The notes under the pieces are model-generated. The model saw only the letters and a program-made list of their open reading frames with translations, had not been told where the DNA came from and searched no databases. Both the position numbers and the translations under genes were made by a program. Below are positions 35,401-47,735 of a DNA stretch of 64,000 bases, piece after piece (position 1 is the stretch's first letter; each line of letters starts with the position of its first letter). This DNA comes from Symsagittifera roscoffensis (Eukaryota; Xenacoelomorpha; Acoela; Convolutidae): the NCBI RefSeq assembly GCF_963678635.1, contig NC_087069.1:55513175-55577174 (forward strand), in the 5' to 3' direction.

Positions 35401-38400
35401 CACTCAGGAGAACAAACTCATACCCAGGTTGAATGAGTGGCTACTAGGTGAGACGCACACTTTTCTGATTAGAATAATTAACACTCAGAAGAACAAACTC
35501 ATAACCAGGTGGAATGAGTGGCTTCTAGGTGAGACTCACACTTTTCTCATAAGAATAATACACACTCAGAAGAACAAACTCATACCCAAGATGAATGAAT
35601 GGCTACTAGGAGAGACTTACACTTTGCTCATTAGAATTTTTAACACTAAGAAGAACAAACTCATAATAAGTGGAATGAGTGGCTACTGGTGAGACTCACA
35701 CTTTTCTGACTACAATAATTAACACTCAGAAGAACATACCCAGGATGAATGAACGGCTACTAGGAGAGACTCACACTTTGCTCATTAGAATAATTAACAC
35801 TATGAAGAACAAACTCATATCCAGTGGAAAGAGTGGCTACTGGTGACACTCACACTTTTCTGATTAGAATAATTAACAGTCAGAAGAACAAACTCATACC
35901 CAGGTGGAATGAGTGACTACTAGGTGAGAATCGAACTTTTCTCATTCGAATAATTAACACTCAGAAGAATAAACTCATACCCAGGTGGAATGAGTGGCTA
36001 CTGGTGACACTCACACTTTTCTGATTAGAATAATTAACACTCAGAAGAACAAACTCATACCCAGGTGGAATGAGTGACTACTAGGTGAGAATCGAACTTT
36101 TCTCATTCGAATAAGTAATACTCAGAAGAATAAACTCATACCCAGGTGGAATGAGTGGCTACTAGGTAACACTCACACTTTTCTGATTAGAATAATTAAC
36201 ACTCAGAAGACCAAACTCATAACCAGGATGAATGAGTGGCTACTAGGTGAGACTCACACTCTTATCATTAGAATTATAAACTCTCAGAAGAACAATTTCA
36301 TACCCAGGTGGAATGAATGGCTACTAGGTGAGACTGACACTTTTCTCATTAGAATAATTAACACTCAGGAGAACAAACTCATACCCAGGTTGAATGAGTG
36401 GCTACTAGGTGAGACGCACACTTTTCTGATTAGAATAATTAACACTCAGAAGAACAAACTCATAACCAGGTGGAATGAGTGGCTTCTAGGTGAGACTCAC
36501 ACTTTTCTCATAAGAATAATACACACTCAGAAGAACAAACTCATACCCAAGATGAATGAATGGCTACTAGGAGAGACTTACACTTTGCTCATTAGAATTT
36601 TTAACACTAAGAAGAACAAACTCATAATAAGTGGAATGAGTGGCTACTGGTGAGACTCACACTTTTCTGACTACAATAATTAACACTCAGAAGAACATAC
36701 CCAGGATGAATGAACGGCTACTAGGAGAGACTCACACTTTGCTCATTAGAATAATTAACACTAAGAAGAACAAACTCATATCCAGTGGAAAGAGTGGCTA
36801 CTGGTGACACTCACACTTTTCTGATTAGAATAATTAACAGTCAGAAGAACAAACTCATACCCAGGTGGAATGAGTGACTACTAGGTGAGAATCGAACTTT
36901 TCTCATTCGAATAATTAACACTCAGAAGAATAAACTCATACCCAGGTGGAATGAGTGGCTACTGGTGACACTCACACTTTTCTGATTAGAATAATTAACA
37001 CTCAGAAGAACAAACTCATACCCAGGTGGAATGAGTGACTACTAGGTGAGAATCGAACTTTTCTCATTCGAATAAGTAATACTCAGAAGAATAAACTCAT
37101 ACCCAGGTGGAATGAGTGGCTACTAGGTAACACTCACACTTTTCTCAATAGAAAATTTAAGACTCAGAAGAACAAACTCATACCCAGGTGGAATGAGTGG
37201 CTACAAGGTGAGACTCACACTTTTCCGAATAGAATAATTAACACTCAGAAGAACAAACTCATACCCAGGTAGAATGAGAGACTACTAGGTGAGACTCACA
37301 CTTTTCTCATTAGAATAATTAACACTCAGAAGAACAAACTCATACTCAGGTGGAATGAGTGGCTACAAGGTGAGACTCACACTTTTTTGATTAGAATAAC
37401 TAACCTTCAGAAGAAGAAACTCATACCCAGATGGAATGAGTGGCTCCATGGTGAGACTCACACTTTTTTTGATTAGAATAACTAACACTCAGAAGAACAA
37501 ACTCATACCCAGGTGGAATGCGTGGCTACTGGGTGAGACTCACACTTTTCTCCTTAGAATAATTAACACTCAGAAGAACAAACTCATACCCAGGTGGTAT
37601 GAGTGGCTACAAGGTGAGACTCACACTTTTCTGATTAGAATAATTAACACTCAGAAGAACAAACTCATACCCAGGATGAATGAGTGGCTACTAGGTGAGA
37701 CTCACACTTTTTTCATTACAATTATAAACTCTCAGAAGAACAATTTCATACCCAGGTGGAGTGAGTGGCTACTAGGTGAGACTGACACGTTTCTGACTAC
37801 AATAATTAACACTCAGAAGAACATTCCCAGGATGAATGAACGGCTACTAGGAGAGACACACACTTTGCTCATTAGCATAATTAACACTAAGAAGAACAAA
37901 CTCATACCCAGTGGAATGAGTGGCTACTGGTGACACTCACACTTTTCTGATTAGAGTAATTAACACTCAGAAGAACAAACTCATACCCAGGATGAATGAA
38001 TGGCTTAGGAGAGATTCACACTCTTATCATTCGAATAACTAAAACTCAGAAGAACAAACTCATACCCAGGTGGAGTGAGTGGCTACAAGGTGAGACTCAC
38101 ACTTTTCTGATTAGAATAATTAACACTCAGAAGAACAAACTCATAACCAGGATGAATGAGTGGCTACTAGGTGAGACTCACACTTTTCTCATTACAATTA
38201 TAAACTCTCAGAAGAACAATTTCATACCCAGGTGGAGTGAGTGGCTACTAGGTGAGACTGACACTTTTCTCATTAGAATAATTAACACTCAGGAGAACAA
38301 ACTCATACCCAGGATGAATGAGTGGCTACTAGGTGAGACTCACACTTCTCTGATTAGAAAAATTAACACTCAGAAATACAAACTCATACCCAGGTGGAAT

Positions 38401-39096
38401 GAGTGGCTTCTAGGTGAGACTCACACTTTTCTCATAAGAATAATTAACACTCAGAAGAACAAACTCATACTCAGGTGGAATGAGTGGCTACATGGTGAGA
38501 CTCACACTTTTTTGATTAGAATAACTAACACTCAGAAGAACAAACTCATACCCAGGTGGAATGCGTGGCTACTAGGTGAGACTCACACTTTTCTCCTTAG
38601 AATAATTAACACTCAGAAGAACAAACTCATAACCAGGATGAATGAGTGGCTACTAGGTGAGACTCACACTTTTCTCATTACAATTATAAACTCTCCGAAG
38701 AACAATTTCATACCCAGGTGGAGTGAGTGGCTACTAGGTGAGACTGACACTTTTCTCATTAGAATAATTAACACTCAGGAGAACAAACTCATACCCAGGA
38801 TGAATGAGTGGCTACTAGGTGAGACTCACACTTCTCTGATTAGAAAAATTAACACTCAGAAATACAAACTCATACCCAGGTGGAATGAGTGGCTTCTAGG
38901 TGAGACTCACACTTTTCTCATAAGAATAATTAACACTCAGAAGAACAAACTCATACTCAGGTGGAATGAGTGGCTACATGGTGAGACTCACACTTTTTTG
39001 ATTAGAATAACTAACACTCAGAAGAACAAACTCATACCCAGGTGGAATGCGTGGCTACAAGGTGAGACTCACACTTTTCTGATTAGAATAATTAAC
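29442..39096 (+). repeat. array 3: about 119 x 81-bp repeats of exon 14 end plus donor
   Basis: This 9.65-kb head-to-tail array starts inside exon 14. Each unit has CTCATACCCAGGTGG and GAGTGGCTACTAG, then the donor GTGAGACTCAC, a TTTTCTCATTAG or TTTTCTGATTAG tract, and ACACTCAGAAGAACAAA. The period is 81 (for example 29521 and 29602). Variant units lack 2 or 6 bases. Larger blocks are repeated too: 35263 recurs at about 36223, and 38141 at about 38629. Because 81 is a multiple of three and the frame is that of exon 14, long open stretches of a 27-residue repeat arise, up to 376 codons at 37996-39126. I do not regard them as genes. Confidence 0.97.
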
Positions 39097-39288
39097 TCAT
39101 TCCGTCCAACAACACAGCTTTTGTAAATTAAACGCGTTGTTCAAACCATGGTTTGGCAAAGCATATTGATTTTCAAGCAATCAGACTGGAGCGTTTTAAC
39201 TGGTCTTTTCATGATTTGACATGTGATCAATTTGGGCGGAATGCGTGAAAGACGACGCCTCTAGCTCTTACCTTCTCTTCTGTTCCAG
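39097..39288. other. end of intron 14
   Basis: About 190 bp of unique sequence between the sharp end of array 3 and the pyrimidine-rich acceptor TCTTCTGTTCCAG of exon 15. Confidence 0.6.
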
Positions 39289-39432
39289 TGCTGTTCATCT
39301 GTGGACTGGCCCTCTCTGAAATACTGCAGCCGTCCAGTCTGAATGGACTGAGCAGTCTCAAGATAGTCGTCATCCTCCTCGGCTGCATCTCCATCCTCAT
39401 ACACGCAGCCGCATTCGCCATCTCAGACTACG
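39289..39432 (+). CDS. nompC: TRPN/NOMPC channel, exon 15 (S2-S3)
   Basis: The exon is 144 nt, phase 1 in and phase 1 out, with a TGTTCCAG acceptor and a GTAACA donor. It encodes LFICGLALSEILQPSSLNGL and onward, a short S2-like helix followed by SLKIVVILLGCISILIHAAA, an S3-like helix, ending ISDY. It fits the NOMPC segment with 'LLLFEL' and 'SIKVLVLLLGMAGVGVHV'. Confidence 0.92.
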
Positions 39433-40238
39433 GTAACACTCCTCTACTTGTAGTCACCTGCTACCAATAGCGGGTTAGTTGCTCTCTTATAGCGCCCTCA
39501 TCACCCCCCGAGTCCAGATTTTTCATCTATTTTGAAACAAGATTTGAGTGGTTAGATTTTTTTTTAGAGGACTGAGATCAAAATCTCGCTTAAAAATGAG
39601 CGGTTTGATCGGTTTTTGAGCGCTTTTCTTCATAAACCTCAGCGGTTTTTTAGGTATGCCTACAAAAACCGCGCAAGATTTGAACGGTTTTTGAGCGGTT
39701 CATCTACAAAAATGCAAGCTATCGATTTGACGTCCATTCAAGAAAACGTTCGGCTATTTTCTGTTATACGGCCAATATTCATGATATTGCTATTTTGAAA
39801 AATGAGCTATAACGCTTGATTCTGATTGAACCAAATTAACAAATGCGAAGGAAACTTAAAGCTTAATTACCAAAACATACTAGCGCATTCAGCGTTTTGA
39901 TAATTTTGGGCCGCATAACAGAAAAGACCAAGAAGCTTGTCATATAGTTTCATATATAGCATTTGTGGAAAAAATACTTTTCCTACAATTTTTAATATGA
40001 AAATTAAATTATAAGCATATAACAGATACGAAAAAAAAAATAAGAGTCATAGGAGTTTGATCCCTTACATTTTATTTCGCTGCAATTCTGGCCTACAGCA
40101 GCCGCCCCCATTTTCAAGCGTTAATAATTGATTATATAATATGATGTTCGGACAAGTCTTGCTAAAATGGAGAAAAATTTGTTTTATCTATTTATTTATT
40201 GATTATAATCTCACTATTTGAAATCAAATTAAAATGAT

Positions 40239-40300
<62 letters not shown>

Positions 40301-43037
40301 TTCCGATTATAATCGATCATTAATCCACATTTTTTGATACAATAACAATATATTATAATTGATCATTTTAAATCCAATTTCTAATTCATATGCTTTGCAC
40401 ATAAGTTCACTATACTTTTTATTATCAATTGCAATCTCTCTTGTCCATTTTGTTTTCGACTTCGCATCTGAATTGCTTATATTTCATTTTTTTTGTAGTG
40501 GTTAATTTATGTGATTAAATTAATTTTTTAAAAAGTTTTCAAATTTTGTGATGCGATTTTTCGAGTTCGTACATTTTAAAATCTGATGCACAGTTTATTT
40601 TTTAAACCACCAAAACATCAGCACTTTACTTTGGTTTCAAGATTCTTTAGAAAGCTTATCTTCACCTGCTGTGAGAATCTTTCAACTAATATGAAGGGAT
40701 CTGCATGAAACCATTTGTTTCGTGGTGATATTTTGTGCTCAGATGAACCAAAGATGAACCAAAGTGATTGTGACAAAAATTTGGCATAATGAGAGATTAT
40801 AGTTTAAAACTACAGATTAAACTATTAGCATTAAAAGTTGATATTTTGAAAATTAACTTAGTAATTTTTGATTTGGTCAAAACCCGGGTCGAGGTCGTGG
40901 TTCTATGTGCAGAGTCCAAAAGTCTCAATCAACCGTACAAATAGAGTTGGGTTGAAGTAAGCCAACCAGCACAAAACAATAATTATAATGGCGCCGAGGT
41001 GAAACATTATACTAGCTGGACCTTGGGTAATAGTGTAAATGATCTTTGGGAACATTTGATAAAAGATGAAGTTCGATAAATTTGACTTGTTCATAAAAAA
41101 GACCACTTTTTCGAAGCCACAGGGTTACAGTTTTCGGATATACTTAATAATATCCCCCTTCACCTATGAATGAATACAATAAATTATCACATAGCTTTCT
41201 ATTGCAAATTCTGATTTTGCAGCATTCTGATTGGTCGGAAGTTCGACTGTTTTAATCTAAATAAGGGGGGATTATTGAGTAGATCCCAATTTTCATATAA
41301 TTTCTGACTTTAGAATTTTGTATGAATACACTACATTAAGCAGTTGTACATATAAGCAAAGTGTATGACTTGCATTGTCCCTAAAAGAATTACTAATTTT
41401 TTGCATTTCGCAAGGAACTATCACAAAAACGTAAATGTTTGTAAACGTCTAGAAAACTTCAACATTGAAAAAGTTTAGTTGTTAAAAAGGTGACGTGTGT
41501 TTCTGACAGACTCATGTTAATCTTAACATAAAAAATAATAATAAAAATTCTAACTGCACGAAAAACAATTATCAAAGTGTTTTAAGTATGTGTGAAAATG
41601 CCGTTTTTATGTCTAAAGTACATTTTAGTTTTTGACTTTTTTCTTTTTTTATTGTAGTCTTCCAAAGAAAATGCTCAACATACCGTGTTATATATCGAAT
41701 TTGTATGATAAATTGTTTTCGAAGACCCCCATGTATGGAATCCTGTGACCAGCAGTTTTCTCGTATGAAACTGTGTGACGAGCATTTTCTTGTTTGAAAA
41801 CAACCCGGGCCTTAAATTACTGAAAAAATTAAAACTAGCCTTTTCAAGCATAAATAACTCGATAAACAGTTCCATAAGGCATTATGAAATAAGCTCTCTG
41901 TTTTCGGCTGAGAACCACATTTTTGGTAGATAGAAGCGCGTAAAATTATACGCCCGTACCTTGTGAATTTGCTATACAAGATCTGGAATTGTTTTATTTC
42001 TAACAAAAGTTGGTTCTGAGATCTGAAATTGGCTATTTCAGATTTTTGATTCAAAACTAAAATTTCCAGATATAAAATTTAAACCTGAAAACCTGAAATT
42101 TTTGATCTGAATTGACCTCGAAAAACAACATTTAAGATCTGATATTAATTCTGAGGAACCCTTTCTTGTTATTTTCTTTGTTGTTCTGCAATATAGAATT
42201 ATATAAAAAATAGTTAGTGGTGAAAAAAAACTTGCGGTTAAATACCCAAACTTGTTTTTTTTTCTAGTGATTTTCTGGTTCAACTTTAAAAAAAAAATTG
42301 TTAGAAGACCTATCATTTTATTGATTTTGGTGCGCTACTTATGCATTTTTGATCTTTATCTCATGTTTGTGGAAAGATATTATAGTCGTCTCCAATAGGA
42401 GATTTTGCTAAGCACCTGCTAGGAGCTAGCAGAAGCTATAAAGTACAGAAGTACCTAAAACAGCAATTTTTGTGTCAGAATCATTGATATCTTCAGATCT
42501 GAAGTGATCAAGGAAAACAAAACTCCGGACCTGAAATTTAGATCTGAAATAAACGTCTTCAGATCTGAAAAAACCAGGAAAATTAAAATTTCAGATCTGG
42601 AATTACATCTTAAAGAACCCATTCTTGAGGTATCCAAGGGTTGTTTTAATTTTTCACAACCAATTTCAGATCTGAAAATCTGATTTAGAACATTTACTAG
42701 GCGGTTATCTTCAAAAATGTAAACGATAAGCTGAATATAGTCATCGTTGTCTCAAAATACCAATATTTAGTCAACACGGTAAAACATAAAACTACGAATT
42801 CGACCAAGGATTGAAATAGAAAAACCCCGATTCGTTTGCCCAGAGCTACCTCCATAACTCTTTTTTTTGCATACCTAGCTAACTTTATTTTTGCTTAGTG
42901 TTCTTATATGTGGAGTCGTTTAATTGGTAAAAAGTTGCCCAGTATAAATGAAAGTTGTCAAAACACTCGCCTGTAGGTTTGACTTTTCGTAGTCAAGCTG
43001 GTCTTTTATTCTGTGACATTGTTCGTGTTGTGTGTAG
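39433..43037. other. intron 15
   Basis: About 3.6 kb of AT-rich sequence. It holds a GAGCGGTTTTTGAGCG repeat cluster at 39590-39710, a TA dinucleotide run at about 40245-40298 flanked by GATTATAATCGATCATTAAT-type sequence, and a cluster of the palindrome TTCAGATCTGAA at about 42000-42680. No exon was found. Confidence 0.6.
40245..40298. repeat. TA dinucleotide microsatellite
   Basis: An uninterrupted TA run of about 54 bp in intron 15. Confidence 0.95.
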
Positions 43038-43234
43038 AGGGTCAGTATGACATGATCTACATCCGGAACCAAGTGCTGGGCTGTGTGTTGCTCTGCTGCT
43101 TCGCCCAACTGCTCGACTTCCTCACCTTCCACCACATGTTCGGACCCTGGGCCATCATCATCTCCGACCTGATGAAGGACCTGTTCCGCTTCATGATACT
43201 CATGGGTCTCTTCATACTTGGATTCACACTCCAG
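43038..43234 (+). CDS. nompC: TRPN/NOMPC channel, exon 16 (S4, S4-S5 linker, S5)
   Basis: The exon is 197 nt, phase 1 in and phase 0 out, with a GTGTAG acceptor and a GTATGC donor. It encodes EGQYDMIYIRNQVLGCVLLC and onward. The block LLDFLTFHHMFGPWAIIISD then LMKDLFRF is the S4 end and S4-S5 linker; the FHH.FGPWAIII..L.KDL..F pattern is diagnostic of TRPN. The S5 helix, FMILMGLFILGFTL, closes the exon. Confidence 0.96.
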
Positions 43235-43699
43235 GTATGCTTCATTTTCGGGATTAAATTTTAAAAAACGCTCAAGATTTGAGCGGTTTGAGCGGTTCTT
43301 GCCAGGATTTGAGCGGTTTTTGAGCGCAATCGTCAAAAAAAGCCGCTGGAACCGCTCAAATCTTGAGCGGTTTTTGAGCGGGATCTCGACTAGGGACATT
43401 ATAAATTGGTGAGTTTGAGCCATTTACTCGTTCAAAGGCTATTACACCAGGTAAATTGGTTTTATTGGACACAATCAAAGCTGATCATGGAGAGCCGCTG
43501 TTTTACACCCTAGATTATGAGCTAAATTCCAAGAATCGAGGAATCAGTTTTGATAGCCGAAAATATTGTAGCCGATTTAGTCGACCAGGAAAATCAATAA
43601 ATTGATAGTGGTCTAGCTCTAACTAGGTCTAGCTATTACATAGCAGCAGTACTTAGGAGCTGCAATTGTGTGTGTCTGTATAGTTGAGTTTTGATTCAG
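43235..43699. other. intron 16, with GAGCGG palindromic repeats
   Basis: This 465-bp intron has a cluster of GAGCGGTTTTTGAGCG and its reverse complement CCGCTCAAATCTTGAGCGG at about 43262-43382. The same short repeat family occurs in intron 15. The rest is featureless. Confidence 0.6.
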
Positions 43700-43836
43700 G
43701 TGTCGACAATCAGACAGCCGGCGTACCCGGAGGACTTCTGCACCTCCATAGGCAGACACCCCCTGAAGAACCCCTCGACTGGACAGAACAACACCTACTA
43801 CGTGGGGGGCAGGGTGGTGGTGGAGGACTTCACCAG
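43700..43836 (+). CDS. nompC: TRPN/NOMPC channel, exon 17 (extracellular pore turret)
   Basis: The exon is 137 nt, phase 0 in and phase 2 out, with a GATTCAG acceptor and a GTAACA donor. It encodes VSTIRQPAYPEDFCTSIGRH and onward to GRVVVEDFT. This S5-pore loop is poorly conserved among TRPNs. It has one possible N-glycosylation site (NNT within GQNNTYY) and a single Cys. Assignment rests on phase, position and GC-rich codon use more than on similarity. Confidence 0.85.
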
Positions 43837-44218
43837 GTAACATATAACACTTATTCAATCAAAAAACTGAAACTGAAGGAGACCCTTTTTGAAATGCTTC
43901 AAAGATGAACTTCAAGAGAACTTGACTCAAATCGACTAAAACTTCTCCGATAAATTAGTTCTAAGTTAAAATCAAAACTGTTAAAGGCTTCTAAAAAGGA
44001 TATCATTAGAACTTGCTTCAAATTTTGCACCCAAATAGACGATAAATTTTCCGATAAAATTCTCCAAACTTAAAAGAAAGAAAGAAAAACAACAGAAAAT
44101 ATGCGCTAAAATTTGATCTGAGTTAAATTTTCCTTTCTTCAAGTGTCCATTAGAAAGTGTTAATGGTTAATGGGTCTGGATGGAGTTTACTGCTAGTGTC
44201 TGTGTTTTTCTTGTTCAG

Positions 44219-44273
44219 GATGGCCTTCACTCTGTTTGGACTGGTGGACTATGCCGAGCTAATCGAGGAAACG
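44219..44273 (+). CDS. nompC: TRPN/NOMPC channel, exon 18 (pore helix and selectivity filter)
   Basis: A short 55-nt exon, phase 2 in and phase 0 out, with a TTGTTCAG acceptor and a GTTAGT donor. It encodes RMAFTLFGLVDYAELIEET. The aromatic-rich pore helix followed by FG corresponds to 'LLFFAVFGQTT' in fly NOMPC. Here the filter reads FGLVD, an acidic residue where fly has TT. Confidence 0.88.
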
Positions 44274-44657
44274 GTTAGTATACACAACAGATGCTCTGAT
44301 TGCCAACAAAATTATTGTCTGTATTCATTAAAAAGTGTCATCGAAACACTACATGAAAGTTTCCTTTGATAGATTTTGTTTTTGTCTGTTTTGTTTTTAC
44401 AACACCTGATAATGACTGCTGGAAAGACAGAACTTTTGAATGTGTAAGCAAAAACCACATTGGTCCCATAATCGCTTTTTAAACAGGTTTTCCACTAGTA
44501 AAAAATTGATTGAATCTAACTCATTTAGACAATAAAATTGATAATGTAGGGTTTTAATTTAACAAATAAAAGTAGTTTAGAGGTTCCAAATACGGATTAG
44601 TACGTTTTTTTTAAACATTTTTTGTTCTAAAATCATATTACAGCAAAAAACTCGCAC

Positions 44658-45008
44658 TTTGAAATTGTATGATAGACATTTTTTGTGTAGACGTCAATCA
44701 GGGGGATGCTTTGTTTGACGCAGAGAATCCAGATATTGGACAATTAAATCTATTTTTTGACGGAAAACAATCAAATTTACACAGTTTCGAGGAATTTTAT
44801 ATAATTCGTTTCAGATTTCCAACAGCTGTATTCCAAATGCATTTTGCTTATAAAATCTGAAACAAATTATATACAATTCCTCGAAACTGTGTAAATTTGA
44901 TTTTTTTTTAAAACTGGATTTTATTGTCCAATATAGAGATTCTCTGCGTCAAAAAAAATATCCCCCTGATTGATGTCTATACAAAAATCTCTATCATACA
45001 ATTTCAAA
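44658..45008. mobile_element. foldback (long hairpin) element, 351 bp
   Basis: The left arm, 44658 to about 44818, starts TTTGAAATTGTATGATAGA. Its imperfect reverse complement is the right arm, about 44852-45008, ending CTATCATACAATTTCAAA. The loop is about 34 nt. Matching internal blocks include ATCAGGGGGAT with ATCCCCCTGAT and ACACAGTTTCGAGGAATT with AATTCCTCGAAACTGTGT. The element has no coding capacity. Foldback MITE is the likeliest class; transcripts through it would form a long hairpin. Confidence 0.85.
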
Positions 45009-46509
45009 CAAGCAATTTCTATCAAAACAATTTCATATGAAACAAGTGCTTAGCAAGCGATTACCATAAAAGGAAATTGTATGATGATTATTTATCAAAC
45101 GATTATATTTTCTGCCGAAAATATCTTAAACTGCTTTAAAATTCAAATAAAGCAAAATTGTGGCAGTTTTTATTTCAAGAAAGCATTTTTTTTTTAAAAA
45201 ATTGTTTTGAAAAAAGTGTTTGTACATGAAAATTGTATGCTATACATTTTCTCTTTTTTTCCAATCTTCTCGATTTCAGACTTGTTTCTGTGCTAAAATA
45301 AAAGTTTTTAGATCAAACTGTGCTCGCAAAAGTTGATGTTTTTTGTCAATAACGTAGCCCAGACTGAATTTTTCACTGAATATTTTTTTTTGTATTAAGA
45401 AAAATAGTTTCCATTGTTTCTACATGCTAAGATAAACTTAAATCTGTAAAAAAGGCCTTTTTTCAACTTCTATAGAGCCAAATCTAGAAAGTTTTTTTTT
45501 TGTATATAATTCTGTGTGAAAAATATAATGCACATGGCAAAAATCATCACTAGCGGTTTATCTGCTATCTGCGTGATAACTGCCACATACAACCTGAGTT
45601 TTCCTTTGTACAAAACCCTTAGTTAGTGTTTTGGAGAAGACACAAAGTTTTAGAACGATCTTAATCACATAATTTCATAGTTTGGAAAAATTGCTTATCA
45701 TAAAACTCATAGCCTAAACAATTTGAGTGTACTGTTTTAATACATTCTGTTCAAAAAAAACACTGTAGCCAAAACCGTGTTATTTCACTTCAGATTGACG
45801 AGGAAAACTTAATATAAACTTACTCATTATCTTTTTTTTGATCTGGAGTGAAATTATACTTTTTTTGCCATACTCTTTTTTGCAAAAACTTTATGAAAGT
45901 AGCATATTCATTTGTTATACTGTAAAAATTGTCTGATAAGCATTTGAAATTGTATGATACGCATTTTTTGTCATTTATGGGCTTTTTGATAACCCAAAAA
46001 ATGTAAAGCCTGAAGTCCTATTTTAATTATGGGTTTTGTTCACAAAAATTTCAAAACACATTATATCCAAAAAAACATCACTTACTTTTACAGTCAGCTC
46101 AAGTCACATGAGGAGAATTGTTTATCGCAAGCCATAAGATTCGGGAGATCTATTGATTAAATTTTCGTAACAGTAGGGTTCTTGCGATGAGAAAAATGGA
46201 ACCAATAATCATTTTGTCAGATTTCGTCTCTAAGATCAACATTTGTGGCGCATTTTTTTTGTGAAAAAAAGTTTTATAAAAAATGGAAAACTAATCTTAG
46301 TTGTTTTTTTTTCTTTGTATATAAGGTATTCATAGTTTCTTTTCATTTCAAAAAGCAGAAAATGTTTAGCAAGTTCTACAACTCAATTTCAAACTTCTGA
46401 TGAAATTTGATTTCAGATAAAATCAGCAGATAGTTTTTGTTTAATTTGTATACAAAATGAGTAAAACCTGCATAAAGTCTGTGATAAATTAATTATAATC
46501 TTTATAACA

Positions 46510-46510
<1 letters not shown>

Positions 46511-46566
<56 letters not shown>
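46511..46566. repeat. TA dinucleotide microsatellite
   Basis: A TA run of about 56 bp in intron 18. Confidence 0.95.
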
Positions 46567-46568
<2 letters not shown>

Positions 46569-47139
46569 TTTAAAAATTGTGCAAAAAGTTAAATGCAACT
46601 AATTATAATCGGTTACAATAGATTCGATAAAAAAACAAAATATTTTATTTGGTTTTAAAAAAGCTTTTCAATTCAAAGTTATGTGTTTAACTTGCGATAA
46701 TCGAATATGAACCTAATTTTGCAAATACGGCGACAGTTTAAACACTGGAAATTTTCATGACTCAATTTGCTTTCATTCAAATCATATTTAATCACTATTA
46801 TCAAAACTACGTTTTTCGGAAAAGTTTGTTTGTGCGTGAGTATAATCTATTTGACCGTGTTTTTTTGGCATTTTTTTCACAGGAGTCTCTCATTTTTTAT
46901 TAGGTCAAGTGTTTGTGTAAACTTGTCCGAAACGTTTAAAAACAGGCCGGATACTAGTTTATAGCAGTTTTTTTAAAGTGACGGTATTGTTAAAAAAATT
47001 ATGCATTCTGACAATGTTTTGTGTACTAACTTCACATGAAAACAGCCCAGCCGTAACTAATTAATGTTTGAAATCTGGTCTGAAACAAAAACGGCTTTCT
47101 TTGTGTTAAAAATTTAGAACTGAAAATGGTTTTGAAATT

Positions 47140-47735
47140 TTGAAACGATGCTTACATACATCTTTAATTGGTTGCTTCAAATTTCAAAGTGAATTTTTTG
47201 ATGGTTGTATCAGATCTGAAAAATCCTAATTTTCTGTAATTTCTACGACTCAATTTCTTAGTGTTTTTTCTCAAATAGTTTCAGATAGACTAGTAGATAC
47301 AAAACAATATCTCGCAATTCACTGATGAGATTTGTTTCTTTTAAAACGAATGAAAAATTAGAAACATAAAAATCAAATCTGCTAAAGATTCAATCAAAGT
47401 TTCAGATTTGAAACATCGGCTCTCGTTGTAGCTAAAAAAAAATTGAAAATATTTGCGAAATTTTAAAACAAGGCTTACATCCATCATTGATGCATTGTTT
47501 CAAATCTAGTTTTTTCATGGTGTATTTCAGATCTGAAAATACCTACTTTTCTGTAATTTCTATGATGCAATTTCTTAGTGTTTTTTTCTCAAATATTTTT
47601 AGATAAAGTACCAGATACTAAACCACATCTCACAATTCACTGATGAAATCTATATGTATTTTTTAAATTGAATGAAACATGGGAACCAAGAAAATCAAAA
47701 CTGCTACAGATTCCTTCCTTATTTTTAAAAAATAC
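47140..47735 (+). repeat. degenerate direct duplication, offset about 317 bp
   Basis: Two diverged copies share CAATTTCTTAGTGTTTT (47251 and 47568), TCAGATCTGAAAA and the AATTCACTGATGA segment. It is older than the 815-bp duplication of intron 11 and has no coding content. Confidence 0.6.

Noticed and set aside
29442-39096. Long open frames (123-376 codons) with a 27-residue repeat as genes
   Set aside because: They follow from an 81-bp tandem repeat whose period is divisible by three. They begin at random Met codons inside the array, carry splice donors in every unit, and lie between S1 and S2 of the channel.
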